Shown: positions 26,204-34,158 of the stretch, piece after piece | How positions within the stretch are numbered: position 1 is the first letter of the stretch | Layout of the letters: each line of letters starts with the position of its first letter | Assembly (NCBI GenBank): GCA_019750255.1 | Contig: JAIEOU010000007.1 | Coordinates: 1 to 57,280, forward strand | Direction of reading: 5' to 3' | DNA: 57,280 bases | Source: Patescibacteria group bacterium | GTDB lineage: Bacteria; Patescibacteriota; Minisyncoccia; Phycocordibacterales; UBA918 | The notes under the pieces: model-generated | What the model was told of the DNA's origin: nothing | The model's input: the letters and a program-made list of their open reading frames with translations, nothing else | The model's database searches: none | Position numbers and translations under genes: made by a program

Positions 26204-27712
26204 ATGCAAAGTATTGGACAGAAAATCATGGACGTACGTGAAGCTGCCGGAATTACTCAAGAGATACTCGCACATAAGCTCAAAACCACCCAAAGCGCTG
26301 TGGCTCGGATGGAAAGCGGAAAACAGAATGTCAGTACCGATATGCTGAAGCGCATAAGCCAGGCGCTTGGGAAAAATCTCATCACCCTCTCGCCCGGGAC
26401 GGTCAACGTCGCAATCGAAGGCGGAAAAAAACTCAAAGGCACGATAGAAACTAACACCTCCAAAAATGGTGCCGTGGGTCTTCTGTGTGCCTCGCTCCTG
26501 AATCGCGGCACCACTACCCTACGCCGCATGCCGCGCATTGAAGAGGTACATCGCCTGATTGAGGTTCTTACGAGCATTGGCGTCCGGGTGGAATGGAGCG
26601 GAAGCGACCTTATCATTACTCCACCAAAAACCTTCACCCTACATAGAATTGATGTGGCGGCTGCAAAGAAAACCCGTAGTATTGTAATGTTTATCGGACC
26701 GCTGATTCACGTCCTGAAATCATTTTCTCTCCCTCAATCCGGTGGCTGCAAACTCGGCAGTCGCACTGTAATGCCACACTTCTACGCCCTTGAACATTTT
26801 GGTGTCTCGATTACCACGACCGAATCAGCTTTCAAAATTGAACGTACCACCAGAGCCCTCGAAGCTGTTCATGAAGTCGTCCTCTATGAGTCGGGTGACA
26901 CCGTAACTGAAAACGCGCTCTTTGCGGCCGCCTGCACACCAAGTACGACAGTCATTAAGTACGCGAGCGCAAACTACATGGTGCAAGAAGTCTGCGCCTT
27001 CCTTATTAAGTGTGGAGTACAGATCGAGGGTATCGGGACCACCACCCTTACCGTCACCGGAGTGAACAACATCGCTACCGACATTGAATACACCCTCTCG
27101 GAAGATCCGACCGACAGTATGTTTTTCCTCGCCGCCGCGATTGTGACAAAATCTGCCATTACCATTACCCGCTGTCCTATCGACTTTCTCGAGCTCGAGC
27201 TCCTCGTTCTCGAAAAAATGGGCCTGGATTATTCACGCAGCAAACCCTACCTCTCGCAAAATGGTGTGACCAAATTAGTAGACCTTAAGGTGAGACCAAG
27301 CACGCTTACAGCCCCACTAGAAAAAATTCATTCCCGTCCGTATCCCGGCCTCAATGCCGACAACCTTCCCTTCTTTGCCGTAATCGCCACGGGCGCCAAG
27401 GGTCAAACCCTGATTCACGACTGGATGTATGAAAAACGCGCCATCTATTTTACTGAACTGGATAAGCTCGGTGCCGACACCGTACTTGCTGACCCGCACC
27501 GTATCTATATCACTGGCCCGACCCCACTACGCGCCGCTGAACTTGTCTGTCCACCGGCGCTACGCCCGGCTACCATCCTCCTTATTGCTATGCTTGGCGC
27601 CTCCGGCCGCAGCGTACTCCGCAACATTTACTCCATTAACCGGGGCTATGAAAACCTCGTCGCCCGACTTTCATCGCTCGGCGGCAATATTGTTTATTTA
27701 GATGAATTCTAG
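26204..27712 (+). CDS. murA: XRE helix-turn-helix fused to UDP-GlcNAc 1-carboxyvinyltransferase (MurA)
   Basis: 502 residues. Residues 1-65 form an XRE/Cro helix-turn-helix (REAAGITQEILAHKLKTTQS, ARMESGKQNVS). Residues about 70-502 are a full EPSP-synthase-fold MurA: SKNGAVG with Lys87-Asn88, SGGCKLGSRT with the catalytic/fosfomycin-target Cys182, and the C-terminal NRGYENLVARLSSLGG. MurA transfers enolpyruvate from PEP to UDP-GlcNAc, the first committed peptidoglycan step. A standard MurA is about 420 residues, so the HTH is an added domain. The ATG follows an extended -10 by nine bases, and a palindrome overlaps that promoter, suggesting feedback autoregulation. Confidence 0.9.
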   Translation: MQSIGQKIMDVREAAGITQEILAHKLKTTQSAVARMESGKQNVSTDMLKRISQALGKNLITLSPGTVNVAIEGGKKLKGTIETNTSKNGAVGLLCASLLNRGTTTLRRMPRIEEVHRLIEVLTSIGVRVEWSGSDLIITPPKTFTLHRIDVAAAKKTRSIVMFIGPLIHVLKSFSLPQSGGCKLGSRTVMPHFYALEHFGVSITTTESAFKIERTTRALEAVHEVVLYESGDTVTENALFAAACTPSTTVIKYASANYMVQEVCAFLIKCGVQIEGIGTTTLTVTGVNNIATDIEYTLSEDPTDSMFFLAAAIVTKSAITITRCPIDFLELELLVLEKMGLDYSRSKPYLSQNGVTKLVDLKVRPSTLTAPLEKIHSRPYPGLNADNLPFFAVIATGAKGQTLIHDWMYEKRAIYFTELDKLGADTVLADPHRIYITGPTPLRAAELVCPPALRPATILLIAMLGASGRSVLRNIYSINRGYENLVARLSSLGGNIVYLDEF

Positions 27713-27740
27713 CCCTCATATATCAAAGTGACACCTTGAT

Positions 27741-27773
27741 AATAAGAAAGGCCGGGCCCGAAGGGTCCCGGCC
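27741..27773 (-). terminator. Terminator of the exported-protein gene at 27798
   Basis: GC-rich stem GGCCGGG/CCCGGCC extended by CCC/GGG with a short loop. On the minus strand it is followed by TTTCTTATT. It lies between the convergent ends of murA and the 27798-28202 gene. Confidence 0.75.
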
Positions 27774-27797
27774 AAATTGCGCGCCAAGTGAGGAACC

Positions 27798-28202
27798 TCA
27801 GTTAGCTCGTTGAAGATTTTGCTTCAGGTGAACATAGTTTGGATAGTCGATTACCCCGTTAGCGTAAAGGATATCCGAATAGTCAACTTTCGCCTCGGCC
27901 AACCGATGTAGCAGACCATCCTGCACCCGAAGCACCTCTCGGGCATTTCGAGCACCTTGGAAGCCTCGAACATACGACAGGAGCTCATCGTGGCTAAGTA
28001 ATCGTTGAGCATAGACCAGCCGCATGAGTTGACGGGAAGTACTTAGATAACCGAAATAGTTCCCGCTCGTATCAGCCTCTGGATTCTGCAAAGTTTCAAC
28101 AGCAAGGTCGATGTTGGGCGTCAAGGTGATGAAGCGATGCCCCGCTGCCAGCCCGACAATGAGGCAGAGGACGGCGAGAAGTCGAGCAATATTGTTAAAC
28201 AT
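27798..28202 (-). CDS. Predicted exported protein, unknown function
   Basis: 134 residues from MFNNIARLLAV, with an N-terminal hydrophobic segment (residues 5-24) acting as signal peptide or anchor and a helical, soluble remainder. The start is fixed by a GGAGA ribosome-binding site seven bases upstream. It has its own consensus promoter (TTGACA, 16 bp, TATAAT). It is convergent with murA and divergent from the priA-like gene. No family recognised. Confidence 0.65.
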   Translation of the reverse strand: MFNNIARLLAVLCLIVGLAAGHRFITLTPNIDLAVETLQNPEADTSGNYFGYLSTSRQLMRLVYAQRLLSHDELLSYVRGFQGARNAREVLRVQDGLLHRLAEAKVDYSDILYANGVIDYPNYVHLKQNLQRAN

Positions 28203-28232
28203 TTTCAAATCTCCATGAACAATTCGTTTTTT

Positions 28233-28260
28233 ATTATACATTCTATTATTTAAATGTCAA
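28233..28260 (-). promoter_or_regulatory. Consensus sigma-70 promoter
   Basis: Minus strand: TTGACA (28260-28255), 16-base spacer, TATAAT (28238-28233). Both hexamers match consensus. It drives the exported-protein gene with a leader of about 25 bases and a Shine-Dalgarno sequence, unlike the leaderless pattern of its neighbours. Confidence 0.85.
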
Positions 28261-28317
28261 TACTTTCCCTACCAAATCCACGACTCAAAATAAGCTTTTC
28301 TGCTATACTACGGTCTC

Positions 28318-30207
28318 ATGTTCGTCATCCATGTCATCCCCCTCATGCGCGCGACGACCGTCGAATCACTCTCCTATTTTTCAGCTCAAGAATACCCCAT
28401 TGGTGCCATCGTCCATGTGCCGGTACGCGGCAAAAGCTACCAAGCGATAGTGACCGAAGTGGGAACCGTAAGTACCGCAAAGACGTCACTGAAGCTCGCG
28501 CACTACAGCCTGCGGAAGCTACCCGAACAAGCTGATAGTGTAGTGTTACCAAGGTCTCTCTATGAAACAGCCAAGGCGCTCGCCGCCACCTACCCAGCCA
28601 CCTTAGGCAGCATCCTCTACCACTTACTCCCGAGTGAAGTGCGTAGTGGCGAGCGCCCCTACCCCGCCGCCGGTAGTCATGTCCACAACGAAGACACAAC
28701 GCCAGCCATATTGACGGCTCGGCGAGACGAACGCATCACCAACTATAAGAGCCACGTACGCAGCGTGTTTGCCCATCGCGGATCAGTACTGTTAGTTGTC
28801 CCTACTTCGGTAGAGGTCGCGCAGATCGCTGCATTGCTTGCGCACGGCATTGAAGATCGAGTGATAGCGCTCGGCGGCCATTTAGGGAAGCGCGAACTCG
28901 ATAAAGCCTTTAAGGCGGTTGCGGATACGACCATTGCTAAACTTATCGTAACCACTCCAGCGCATGCGTATATCGAACGAGCGGATTTACTTTCAATCAT
29001 TATCGAAGGGGCAGCGAACCCACTCTACCGCGGGCGGACCCGCCCCTACCTCGATCACCGCTTGGCACTCATGCACTATGCCCGTGTTGGTGGACGCTCG
29101 CTTATACTCGGCGACAGCGCACCACGTACGGAAGACGAAGTCGCGCGCCGTGACGAGCGCTACCTTACACTCGGTGAAGGCGGTAAGCGCATTGCTTTTC
29201 CAGCGTCACTCACCGTAATCAAGCATCGTGATAAGCCGACCCCGGAAATTCCGTTTAGCCTCCTCTCGCCCGAACTCGCTATTCATTTGCGCACTTCGCT
29301 AGAGGCACGGGAGCACGTTTTTCTATTTGGGGCGCGACGGGGCCTCGCACCAGTCGTGGCCTGCCAGGACTGTGGGTTTATATTTCGCTGCCCTGACTCG
29401 GGTGCGCCGTACTCACTTTTGCGCACCTACCGGGACCACGTTGAGGAACGCTGGTTTGTATCGGCCACATCGGGAGCGCGGGTTCGGGCGGCCGATGTCT
29501 GCACCCAGTGCGGCAGCTGGCGTCTACGAGAACGTGGTATTGGTATTCAACAGGTATTTGATGAGGTGAAGGTGCAATTCCCTACCGCACCAGTATTTCT
29601 TTTTGATAGCACTACCGCTACCACCCCTAAGACCGCTCAAAAAATCATCGACCGCTTTTATGCTGAAAAAGGCGCCTTTCTTGTAGGTACCGCTATGGCC
29701 ATACCGTATCTCAACCCAACCGTGGATATGAGCGCAATTATATCGCTTGATGCCGCACGGAGTATCCCGACATGGCGAGCTGACGAGTGGATGTTTCATT
29801 TTCTACTCCACCTTCGGGAAATTAGTCGTCGTGAAGTGTATGTGCAGACCCGCACCGATGAAGACAACCTCCTTACCTTCGCCGCACGCGGAGCGCTTGA
29901 GCGCTTTTATGATGACGAAATTCGTCTGCGCGAACAACTTTCGTATCCGCCGTTTGCCACGCTCATCCTTTTTTCCTGGACAGGCCCGACTGCGACCATA
30001 AAAAATATCGATAGCTTGATAGCGACCGCGACCACCCCGTATACCCCACAGTTCTATAACGACCCGCTATCAACCCCAGAAAAGGCCACGCGTCACGCCC
30101 TTATTCGCCTTAAGCAAACCGACGCATACTACCCCGACCTCATTGGCAGAATACGGAGCCTCCCTCCTTATATAAAAATTGAGGTAAATCCCGACAGAAT
30201 CGTTTAA
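28318..30207 (+). CDS. PriA-like protein with degenerate helicase motifs
   Basis: 629 residues aligning by pattern to the primosomal helicase PriA: N-terminal DNA-binding domain (VIPLMRATTVESLSYFS), helicase region and C-terminal domain (LREQLSYPPFATLILF). The motifs that define a helicase are gone. The Walker A position before VLLVVPTS reads LTARRDERI instead of GxTGSGKTE. The DEEH position reads IIIEGAAN. The KGHDF region reads GTAMAIPYLNPTVD. The zinc-binding part keeps CQDCG, one further Cys and CTQCG, five of the usual eight Cys. It probably binds replication forks without unwinding them. The -10 TATACT lies eight bases before the ATG. Confidence 0.8.
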   Translation: MFVIHVIPLMRATTVESLSYFSAQEYPIGAIVHVPVRGKSYQAIVTEVGTVSTAKTSLKLAHYSLRKLPEQADSVVLPRSLYETAKALAATYPATLGSILYHLLPSEVRSGERPYPAAGSHVHNEDTTPAILTARRDERITNYKSHVRSVFAHRGSVLLVVPTSVEVAQIAALLAHGIEDRVIALGGHLGKRELDKAFKAVADTTIAKLIVTTPAHAYIERADLLSIIIEGAANPLYRGRTRPYLDHRLALMHYARVGGRSLILGDSAPRTEDEVARRDERYLTLGEGGKRIAFPASLTVIKHRDKPTPEIPFSLLSPELAIHLRTSLEAREHVFLFGARRGLAPVVACQDCGFIFRCPDSGAPYSLLRTYRDHVEERWFVSATSGARVRAADVCTQCGSWRLRERGIGIQQVFDEVKVQFPTAPVFLFDSTTATTPKTAQKIIDRFYAEKGAFLVGTAMAIPYLNPTVDMSAIISLDAARSIPTWRADEWMFHFLLHLREISRREVYVQTRTDEDNLLTFAARGALERFYDDEIRLREQLSYPPFATLILFSWTGPTATIKNIDSLIATATTPYTPQFYNDPLSTPEKATRHALIRLKQTDAYYPDLIGRIRSLPPYIKIEVNPDRIV

Positions 30208-30211
30208 GTGG

Positions 30212-30296
30212 AAACAAGCAGGACGTAGTCCGACCATGTTTTGCTTATGCGAGTGCTTCGTTAGATTCGACTCTTAAAAGGAGAATCTAACGAAGC
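30212..30296 (+). repeat. Two-hairpin GA module, copy M4
   Basis: Plus strand, starting 5 bp after the priA-like stop. H2 (30212-30241): arms AAACA/TGTTT, stem GGAC/GTCC, GTA triloop, with one GA of the mismatch changed to CA. The spacer starts TGCTTATGCGAGTG. H1 (30255-30296): 14-bp arm GCTTCGTTAGATTC/GAATCTAACGAAGC, tandem GA mismatch, inner CT/AG replacing CC/GG of other copies, loop CTTAAA. Confidence 0.72.
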
Positions 30297-30310
30297 GAGT
30301 TGTGAAGGAG

Positions 30311-30387
30311 AAATAACGAGCAACGAAGTTACGAATATATTTTCCTACTGTCGACGCTTCGCTATCTTTCGACCTCGCTGGGAGAAA
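30311..30387 (+). repeat. Two-hairpin GA module, diverged copy M8
   Basis: H2-like: AAATA/TATTT arms, GA/GA, imperfect stem GCAAC/GTTAC, GAA triloop (30311-30342). H1-like: TTTC, GA, CC, loop TCGCT, GG, GA, GAAA (30367-30387) with the outer arms lost. It directly follows M4 in the 283-bp priA-def spacer, which otherwise holds only the def promoter. Confidence 0.5.
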
Positions 30388-30490
30388 ATGGTGGCAGGGG
30401 CCGACTAATGAAAAATCAGAAAATCCCCTAGAGTAGTTTAAAAAGTACCAGGCTCGCAAAACCCTAAAATTCATTGTACAGTAGTGGCAC

Positions 30491-31024
30491 ATGGCCAAAC
30501 TCGTCCCCCTAAACCACCCAGCCCTCCATACCATCGCTGAGGAATTCACTCGCGAGGAATTTGAAAGTGGCGCAGTGACCAAGCTCCTCAAAGACCTTCA
30601 GAGTGCGATTAAAACCTACAAAGTTGATGGCTATACCGCTGTCGCCATTGCTGCCCCGCAAATTGGTGTAGAGAAGCGTATGTTTATTATTGTAGACCAA
30701 AGCAAGGGCGAAGACCGTCTTCCGACCATCATCGCAATCAATCCCCGCTTCACAAAACTCTCTAAAAAAACCCATGTCGTAGGGGAGGGCTGCCTATCGG
30801 TACCGGATTATTATGGGGTCGTTCGGCGCCACACAAATGTCACCCTCGAGGCTCTTGATGAGCACGGCAAAATGTTTACCCGTGGTGCCGGCGGACTTCT
30901 TGCTCAAATCATGCAGCACGAGTACGACCATCTGGATGGTATTCTCTTTACCGATCGCGCGGAAGAAGTCTGGGAAAAGGATAAAGTTCCCAAAGGCCGG
31001 CAGAGTGAAGCTGAACCAACCTAA
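30491..31024 (+). CDS. def: Peptide deformylase
   Basis: Removes the N-formyl group from nascent proteins. All three family motifs are present: AIAAPQIG near residues 54-61 (usual form GLAAPQIG), EGCLSVP near 99-105, and QHEYDHLDGILF near 141-152 with the metal-binding HEYDH. The length, 177 residues, is usual. It is followed after 3 bp by fmt, its functional counterpart. A TACAGT box ends eight bases before the ATG, suggesting a leaderless mRNA. Confidence 0.96.
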   Translation: MAKLVPLNHPALHTIAEEFTREEFESGAVTKLLKDLQSAIKTYKVDGYTAVAIAAPQIGVEKRMFIIVDQSKGEDRLPTIIAINPRFTKLSKKTHVVGEGCLSVPDYYGVVRRHTNVTLEALDEHGKMFTRGAGGLLAQIMQHEYDHLDGILFTDRAEEVWEKDKVPKGRQSEAEPT

Positions 31025-31027
31025 GCT

Positions 31028-31903
31028 ATGCGGTTTGTTTTCTTCGGCACCCCGGATCTTGCGGTACATGCTTTGACGCGACTTGAAGCCCACAACCTCG
31101 TCCCGAGCCTCATTGTCACCACTCCCGACGCACCGGTAGGCCGAAAACAGGTAATTACTCCCCCACCAACAAAAGTCTGGGCGACCGAGCGGAGTATTTC
31201 AGTCATTCAACCAACCACCCTCAAAAACAAGGAAGACCTCACACCGCTGACAAGCGAGCAGTGGGATATATTTGTCGTCTTCGCCTACGGCAAAATTATG
31301 CCGGCGTGGCTGCTTTCCCTACCCACGTTCGGCACTATCAATGCCCACCCGTCTCTCCTCCCTAAATTCCGTGGCGCCAGCCCCATCCGCAGCACTCTCC
31401 TTCTCGATCTTTCTGCTGCCGGTGTAACAATCATCCAAATGGATGCCGAGATGGACCATGGACCAATTCTTCATCAAGTGCCCGTCACCTTAATCGAACC
31501 GGTTCCCGGAAGAGAACTTGACCACACCATGAGCGTCCTCTGCGGCGACCTCCTCTCGCACGTTATAAAAGAATTACCTAAGGGAACCATAACCCCAAAA
31601 GACCAAGACCACGACGCAGCCACTTTTTGCACTAAAATCACCAAAGACATGGCTGAGCTGACGCTTGACCCCCACAACCTCCCGAGTGGCGAGCAAGCAC
31701 AAGAATACTTCCGCAAGGTCTGTGCCTTTGATGGCTGGCCAGAAACGTTTTTTAGACACGAACATATTCGCATTAAGATAAAAGACGCCGCCGTAATCGA
31801 TGGCGTCTTTACCCCGACTCGCGTTGTGCCCGAAGGTAAGGCCGAGATGTCTTTCTGGAATTTCGTACAATTATGCACTCCCGGTAAAAAAACGCTCCAA
31901 TAA
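31028..31903 (+). CDS. fmt: Methionyl-tRNA formyltransferase
   Basis: Formylates initiator Met-tRNA using 10-formyl-tetrahydrofolate. The N-terminal FVFFGTPDLAVHAL and the catalytic segment INAHPSLLPKFRGASPI near residues 103-119 (Asn, His and SLLP conserved) define the family, followed by a short C-terminal OB-type domain. At 291 residues it is slightly short. It is co-transcribed with def. Its last 33 bp overlap the convergent gene at 31871. Confidence 0.94.
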   Translation: MRFVFFGTPDLAVHALTRLEAHNLVPSLIVTTPDAPVGRKQVITPPPTKVWATERSISVIQPTTLKNKEDLTPLTSEQWDIFVVFAYGKIMPAWLLSLPTFGTINAHPSLLPKFRGASPIRSTLLLDLSAAGVTIIQMDAEMDHGPILHQVPVTLIEPVPGRELDHTMSVLCGDLLSHVIKELPKGTITPKDQDHDAATFCTKITKDMAELTLDPHNLPSGEQAQEYFRKVCAFDGWPETFFRHEHIRIKIKDAAVIDGVFTPTRVVPEGKAEMSFWNFVQLCTPGKKTLQ

Positions 31904-32248
31904 CACATCAATCGCAACCGCTAAATCTCGATATTCTTCAGCCGCCAATTGCTGCTCCTTGGAAAGCCTAGCTAAACCGCTCATGCGTTCATTGATGATG
32001 CTTATGAGCTCGGGAGTTTCCAAACCGCCAAAACTCATCTTTTGCAAAAACACGTCAGTCGACTCACCAACAATGGCATACACAGAAAATTTTTTTGCCA
32101 GAGCTGGAAGTATCACGGGGAGTGTTCCTAGGGTGAGCGGCATCATATCGACCGCTTCAGATTCATTAAGTCGCTTTGCATAAAGCTCTGCCGGTGTAGG
32201 CTTCTGGTTATCGTTTGCACTACCAGGAAAATGTTCTAGTGTTCCCAT
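31871..32248 (-). CDS. Hypothetical helical protein downstream of hpf
   Basis: 125 residues, no signal or membrane segment. A polar N terminus (MGTLEHFPGSANDNQKP) is followed by helices, including LSKEQQLAAEEYRDLAVAIDVLLERFF. It starts one base after the hpf stop, so it is probably co-transcribed with it, and its end overlaps fmt by 33 bp in convergent orientation. No family recognised. Confidence 0.6.
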   Translation of the reverse strand: MGTLEHFPGSANDNQKPTPAELYAKRLNESEAVDMMPLTLGTLPVILPALAKKFSVYAIVGESTDVFLQKMSFGGLETPELISIINERMSGLARLSKEQQLAAEEYRDLAVAIDVLLERFFTGSA

Positions 32249-32249
32249 G

Positions 32250-32615
32250 TTACTTTCCCCAACGGAGCATATCTTTCATCTTCCGACCACCACGACGCAC
32301 AAGGCTCTCACGCTTGCTATGCGCCTTCCGCAACTCGGTGTCGAGCTCACTGCGCACCACATCAATTGCCTTTTCAAACGTCTCATCAGTTGCTTCTGCC
32401 CGAAAAAATTTCCCCTTGACCGACACGTTAACTTCTACTCGGTAGACCAGTCCCGACTGGTGCGGGGCTTCTTTTTGGAATTCTACTTCACAGCGAGCGG
32501 ACGGTTCATTTCCAATATATTTGGCAAGGGTAGCGAACTTGTGTGTCACGAGCTCTTCTAAATGCTTCGCTTCATCCGTACGGGTGTGCTTGAACGTAAT
32601 TGATGGAAATGACAT
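32250..32615 (-). CDS. hpf: Ribosome hibernation-promoting factor / RaiA family
   Basis: A 121-residue protein with the beta-alpha-beta-beta-beta-alpha pattern of the HPF/YfiA fold: TFKHTRTDEAKHLEELVTHK at the N terminus, VEFQKEAPHQSGLVYRVEVNV in the middle strands, then EKAIDVVRSELDTELRKAHSK. It binds the 30S subunit to store inactive ribosomes. It lacks the C-terminal dimerisation domain of long HPF. Likely co-transcribed with the hypothetical gene at 31871. Confidence 0.85.
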   Translation of the reverse strand: MSFPSITFKHTRTDEAKHLEELVTHKFATLAKYIGNEPSARCEVEFQKEAPHQSGLVYRVEVNVSVKGKFFRAEATDETFEKAIDVVRSELDTELRKAHSKRESLVRRGGRKMKDMLRWGK

Positions 32616-32702
32616 ACAGTGTTGATCTTAGAATGCTGCTAACTTCCCTTTAACCATATTACTACCTGCGCAATATCCCGTCACGGCACAACCCAAAGCT
32701 GT

Positions 32703-32741
32703 AAAAACAAAAGGCCCCGGCAAGTGAGCAGGGGCATTTTG
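32703..32741 (-). terminator. Terminator of the glutaredoxin-like gene
   Basis: Stem GCCCC/GGGGC with a 12-base loop, flanked by A-rich and T-rich arms. On the minus strand it ends TTTTGTTTTT, about 25 bp after the stop of the gene at 32766. Confidence 0.65.
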
Positions 32742-32765
32742 TTCTGGACACGTACCTCGTCTCCA

Positions 32766-33080
32766 CTACCCCTCACATGACACACAGACCGAGCCACCAA
32801 CGTGAACTCGAGGCCTTGCACCGCCCACCGGTGCCCCTGCTGCAGGACCATACTCTTTTTGCAGGTGTGCAACAATCGCATCGGATTCATACATTTCGAC
32901 TCCACCCTCTTCGTCAACCAAATACGGTACCTGGACCTTCCCGCCACGAGCCATCAGCTCCTGTTCGAACTCTGCGCTCGTAGTGATATCACGCAACTCG
33001 ACCTCGAGGTTAAGGCGAGCAACCGTTGCTTGTACCAAGCGACAGAACGGACACGTAGGCTTGTAGTAGAGAATAAGCAT
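32766..33080 (-). CDS. Glutaredoxin-like protein
   Basis: A 104-residue thioredoxin-fold protein starting MLILYYKPTCPFCRLV with the redox motif CPFC at residues 10-13, the cis-Pro segment VQVPYLVD, and YESDAIVAHLQ as in glutaredoxins and GST N-terminal domains. An unusual C-terminal tail, rich in Gly and Val, ends in a second Cys pair (CVSC). Dithiol disulfide exchange is inferred; the GSH partner in CPR bacteria is uncertain. Confidence 0.82.
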   Translation of the reverse strand: MLILYYKPTCPFCRLVQATVARLNLEVELRDITTSAEFEQELMARGGKVQVPYLVDEEGGVEMYESDAIVAHLQKEYGPAAGAPVGGARPRVHVGGSVCVSCEG

Positions 33081-33217
33081 AGATGGGTGGGCTTAGATGA
33101 TAATTAGTACCCTATTGTACACCCTTTTCCTTTTTCACTTTCCACAGGTGACCGATCCGAAAAAGTGTCCACCGTATCCCTAGCCGGCGCACTCCCCCAC
33201 GAACCTGGCCCAATGGG

Positions 33218-33245
33218 TTGAAATCCCCCCATATTTCGGTACAAT
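33218..33245 (+). promoter_or_regulatory. Promoter of the tRNA-Asn transcript
   Basis: TTGAAA, 16-base spacer, TACAAT. The predicted start near 33252 leaves about 110 bases before the tRNA. Confidence 0.65.
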
Positions 33246-33251
33246 GCGTCA

Positions 33252-33362
33252 TGCCTGTGCTGAGTCAGTACAGGCAGAAGCTACCTACCTCGGTAAGTGA
33301 AAACTTTCCGAGTACACTCGAAGAGCTAATGTGCTTGTAAACAATCACATTTTCCTTCTCAT
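33252..33362 (+). other. Structured leader ahead of tRNA-Asn, possible small RNA
   Basis: Two hairpins are visible: GCCTGT/ACAGGC (33253-33275), and a longer one (33289-33312) with CTCGG/CCGAG, one T.T mismatch, AAGT/ACTT and a GAAA tetraloop of the GNRA class. No open frame is convincing. It could be a trimmed tRNA leader or a separate small RNA. Confidence 0.35.
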
Positions 33363-33434
33363 TCCTCGGTAGCTCAGCGGTAGAGCAAGCGACTGTTAAT
33401 CGCTTGGCCGCAGGTTCGAATCCTGCCCGGGGAG
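33363..33434 (+). tRNA. tRNA-Asn (anticodon GTT)
   Basis: Full cloverleaf: acceptor TCCTCGG/CCGGGGA (one T.G pair), D arm with GTAGCTCAGCGGTAGAGC, anticodon stem AGCGA/TCGCT around loop CTGTTAA (anticodon GTT), T arm GCAGG/CCTGC with TTCGAAT, and discriminator G. The 3' CCA is not encoded. A terminator follows at once. Confidence 0.96.
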
Positions 33435-33604
33435 CAAATTAAAAAACACCTTTACGGGTGTTTTTTTATTTGTGACCCGGGAGAACGTGACTAAATGTCA
33501 CGTTCGTCAGGATTCGAAAAGCGCTTTGAGATATTTTGGAGCTTGCGAACAAAATATCCAAACGCTGCACCGTCCATGTAATGGAAGAATCCTGCCCGGG
33601 GAGC
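33418..33604 (+). repeat. 18-bp direct repeat of the tRNA-Asn 3' end flanking a short insert
   Basis: GAATCCTGCCCGGGGAGC occurs at the tRNA 3' end (33418-33435) and again at 33587-33604. The 151 bp between hold the tRNA terminator and two hairpins, GAACGTGAC/GTCACGTTC (33483-33505) and GATATTTTG/CAAAATATC (33530-33558). The second hairpin also has GA opposite GA inside its stem. A duplicated tRNA 3' end is the usual footprint of site-specific integration. No integrase is visible. Confidence 0.65.
33441..33467 (+). terminator. Terminator of tRNA-Asn
   Basis: Stem AAAAAACACC/GGTGTTTTTT with a 6-base loop and a T7 run, starting seven bases after the tRNA. Confidence 0.9.
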
Positions 33605-33638
33605 CAGAAGAGACGTCAGCTTGATCAAGGACCAAATT

Positions 33639-33678
33639 AAACGGAGAAGCTATCGTAATAGCTAGCTTTTTTCCGTTT
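33639..33678 (+). terminator. Hairpin with T run downstream of the duplicated tRNA end
   Basis: Outer arms AAACGGA/TCCGTTT enclose AGCTAT/ATAGCT with loop CGTA, and T6 on the 3' side. It may be the terminator that belonged to the second copy of the tRNA end. Confidence 0.5.
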
Positions 33679-33827
33679 ACAGTCGGGTTGTGAAGTAAAA
33701 AGTTTAATAACGCTCTCTTATTAGGGATTTCAGAACAACCAAAAAAGATTTCTTGTGCTCATCGTGCCAAAGATACAACTATAGCAACGGTTGTTTGGTA
33801 ATCGTAGTCAGCTTTTTGGTATTCAGA

Positions 33828-33986
33828 TTATTCAATTCCTAACAGCTGCAGCTTGTCAGCATACTCTTGATGTTTTTTGTCAGAGACATCCTTAGTAATT
33901 TGAATATTTTAGATAGCGAGCACCTCCTTAACTCCTGCCCGCGCAAACGCCGTAGAGGGAAGAGGGTCTATCAGGTATTCTATGAG
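33828..33986 (-). pseudogene. Remnant of a protein C terminus
   Basis: One minus-strand frame reads like real protein (IEYLIDPLPSTAFARAGVK, then EVLAI, an in-frame TAA, then NIQITKDVSDKKHQEYADKL to a final stop after LGIE). No start codon or promoter precedes it. The protein-like composition around a single stop suggests a decayed gene. The rest of 33605-34030 has no supported gene. Family unknown. Confidence 0.35.
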
Positions 33987-34030
33987 TTAACAGGTGTTGC
34001 ACTTCAACATTGAATCTACCCCTACAAGTA

Positions 34031-34059
34031 TTGACAAATATCTATATTTACTGTATATG
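34031..34059 (+). promoter_or_regulatory. Promoter upstream of the XRE regulator
   Basis: TTGACA (34031-34036), 17-base spacer, TATATG (34054-34059). The leader to the ATG at 34159 is about 95 bases and A/T-rich. Confidence 0.6.
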
Positions 34060-34158
34060 TAAAACAATTCCTGCATAAATTGTAGGTCGTTTGTTTCGGC
34101 AAATAAGGGTATTAGATTCCCATACCAGCTGTGGAATCACGATCAAAGAAAGTTATCG

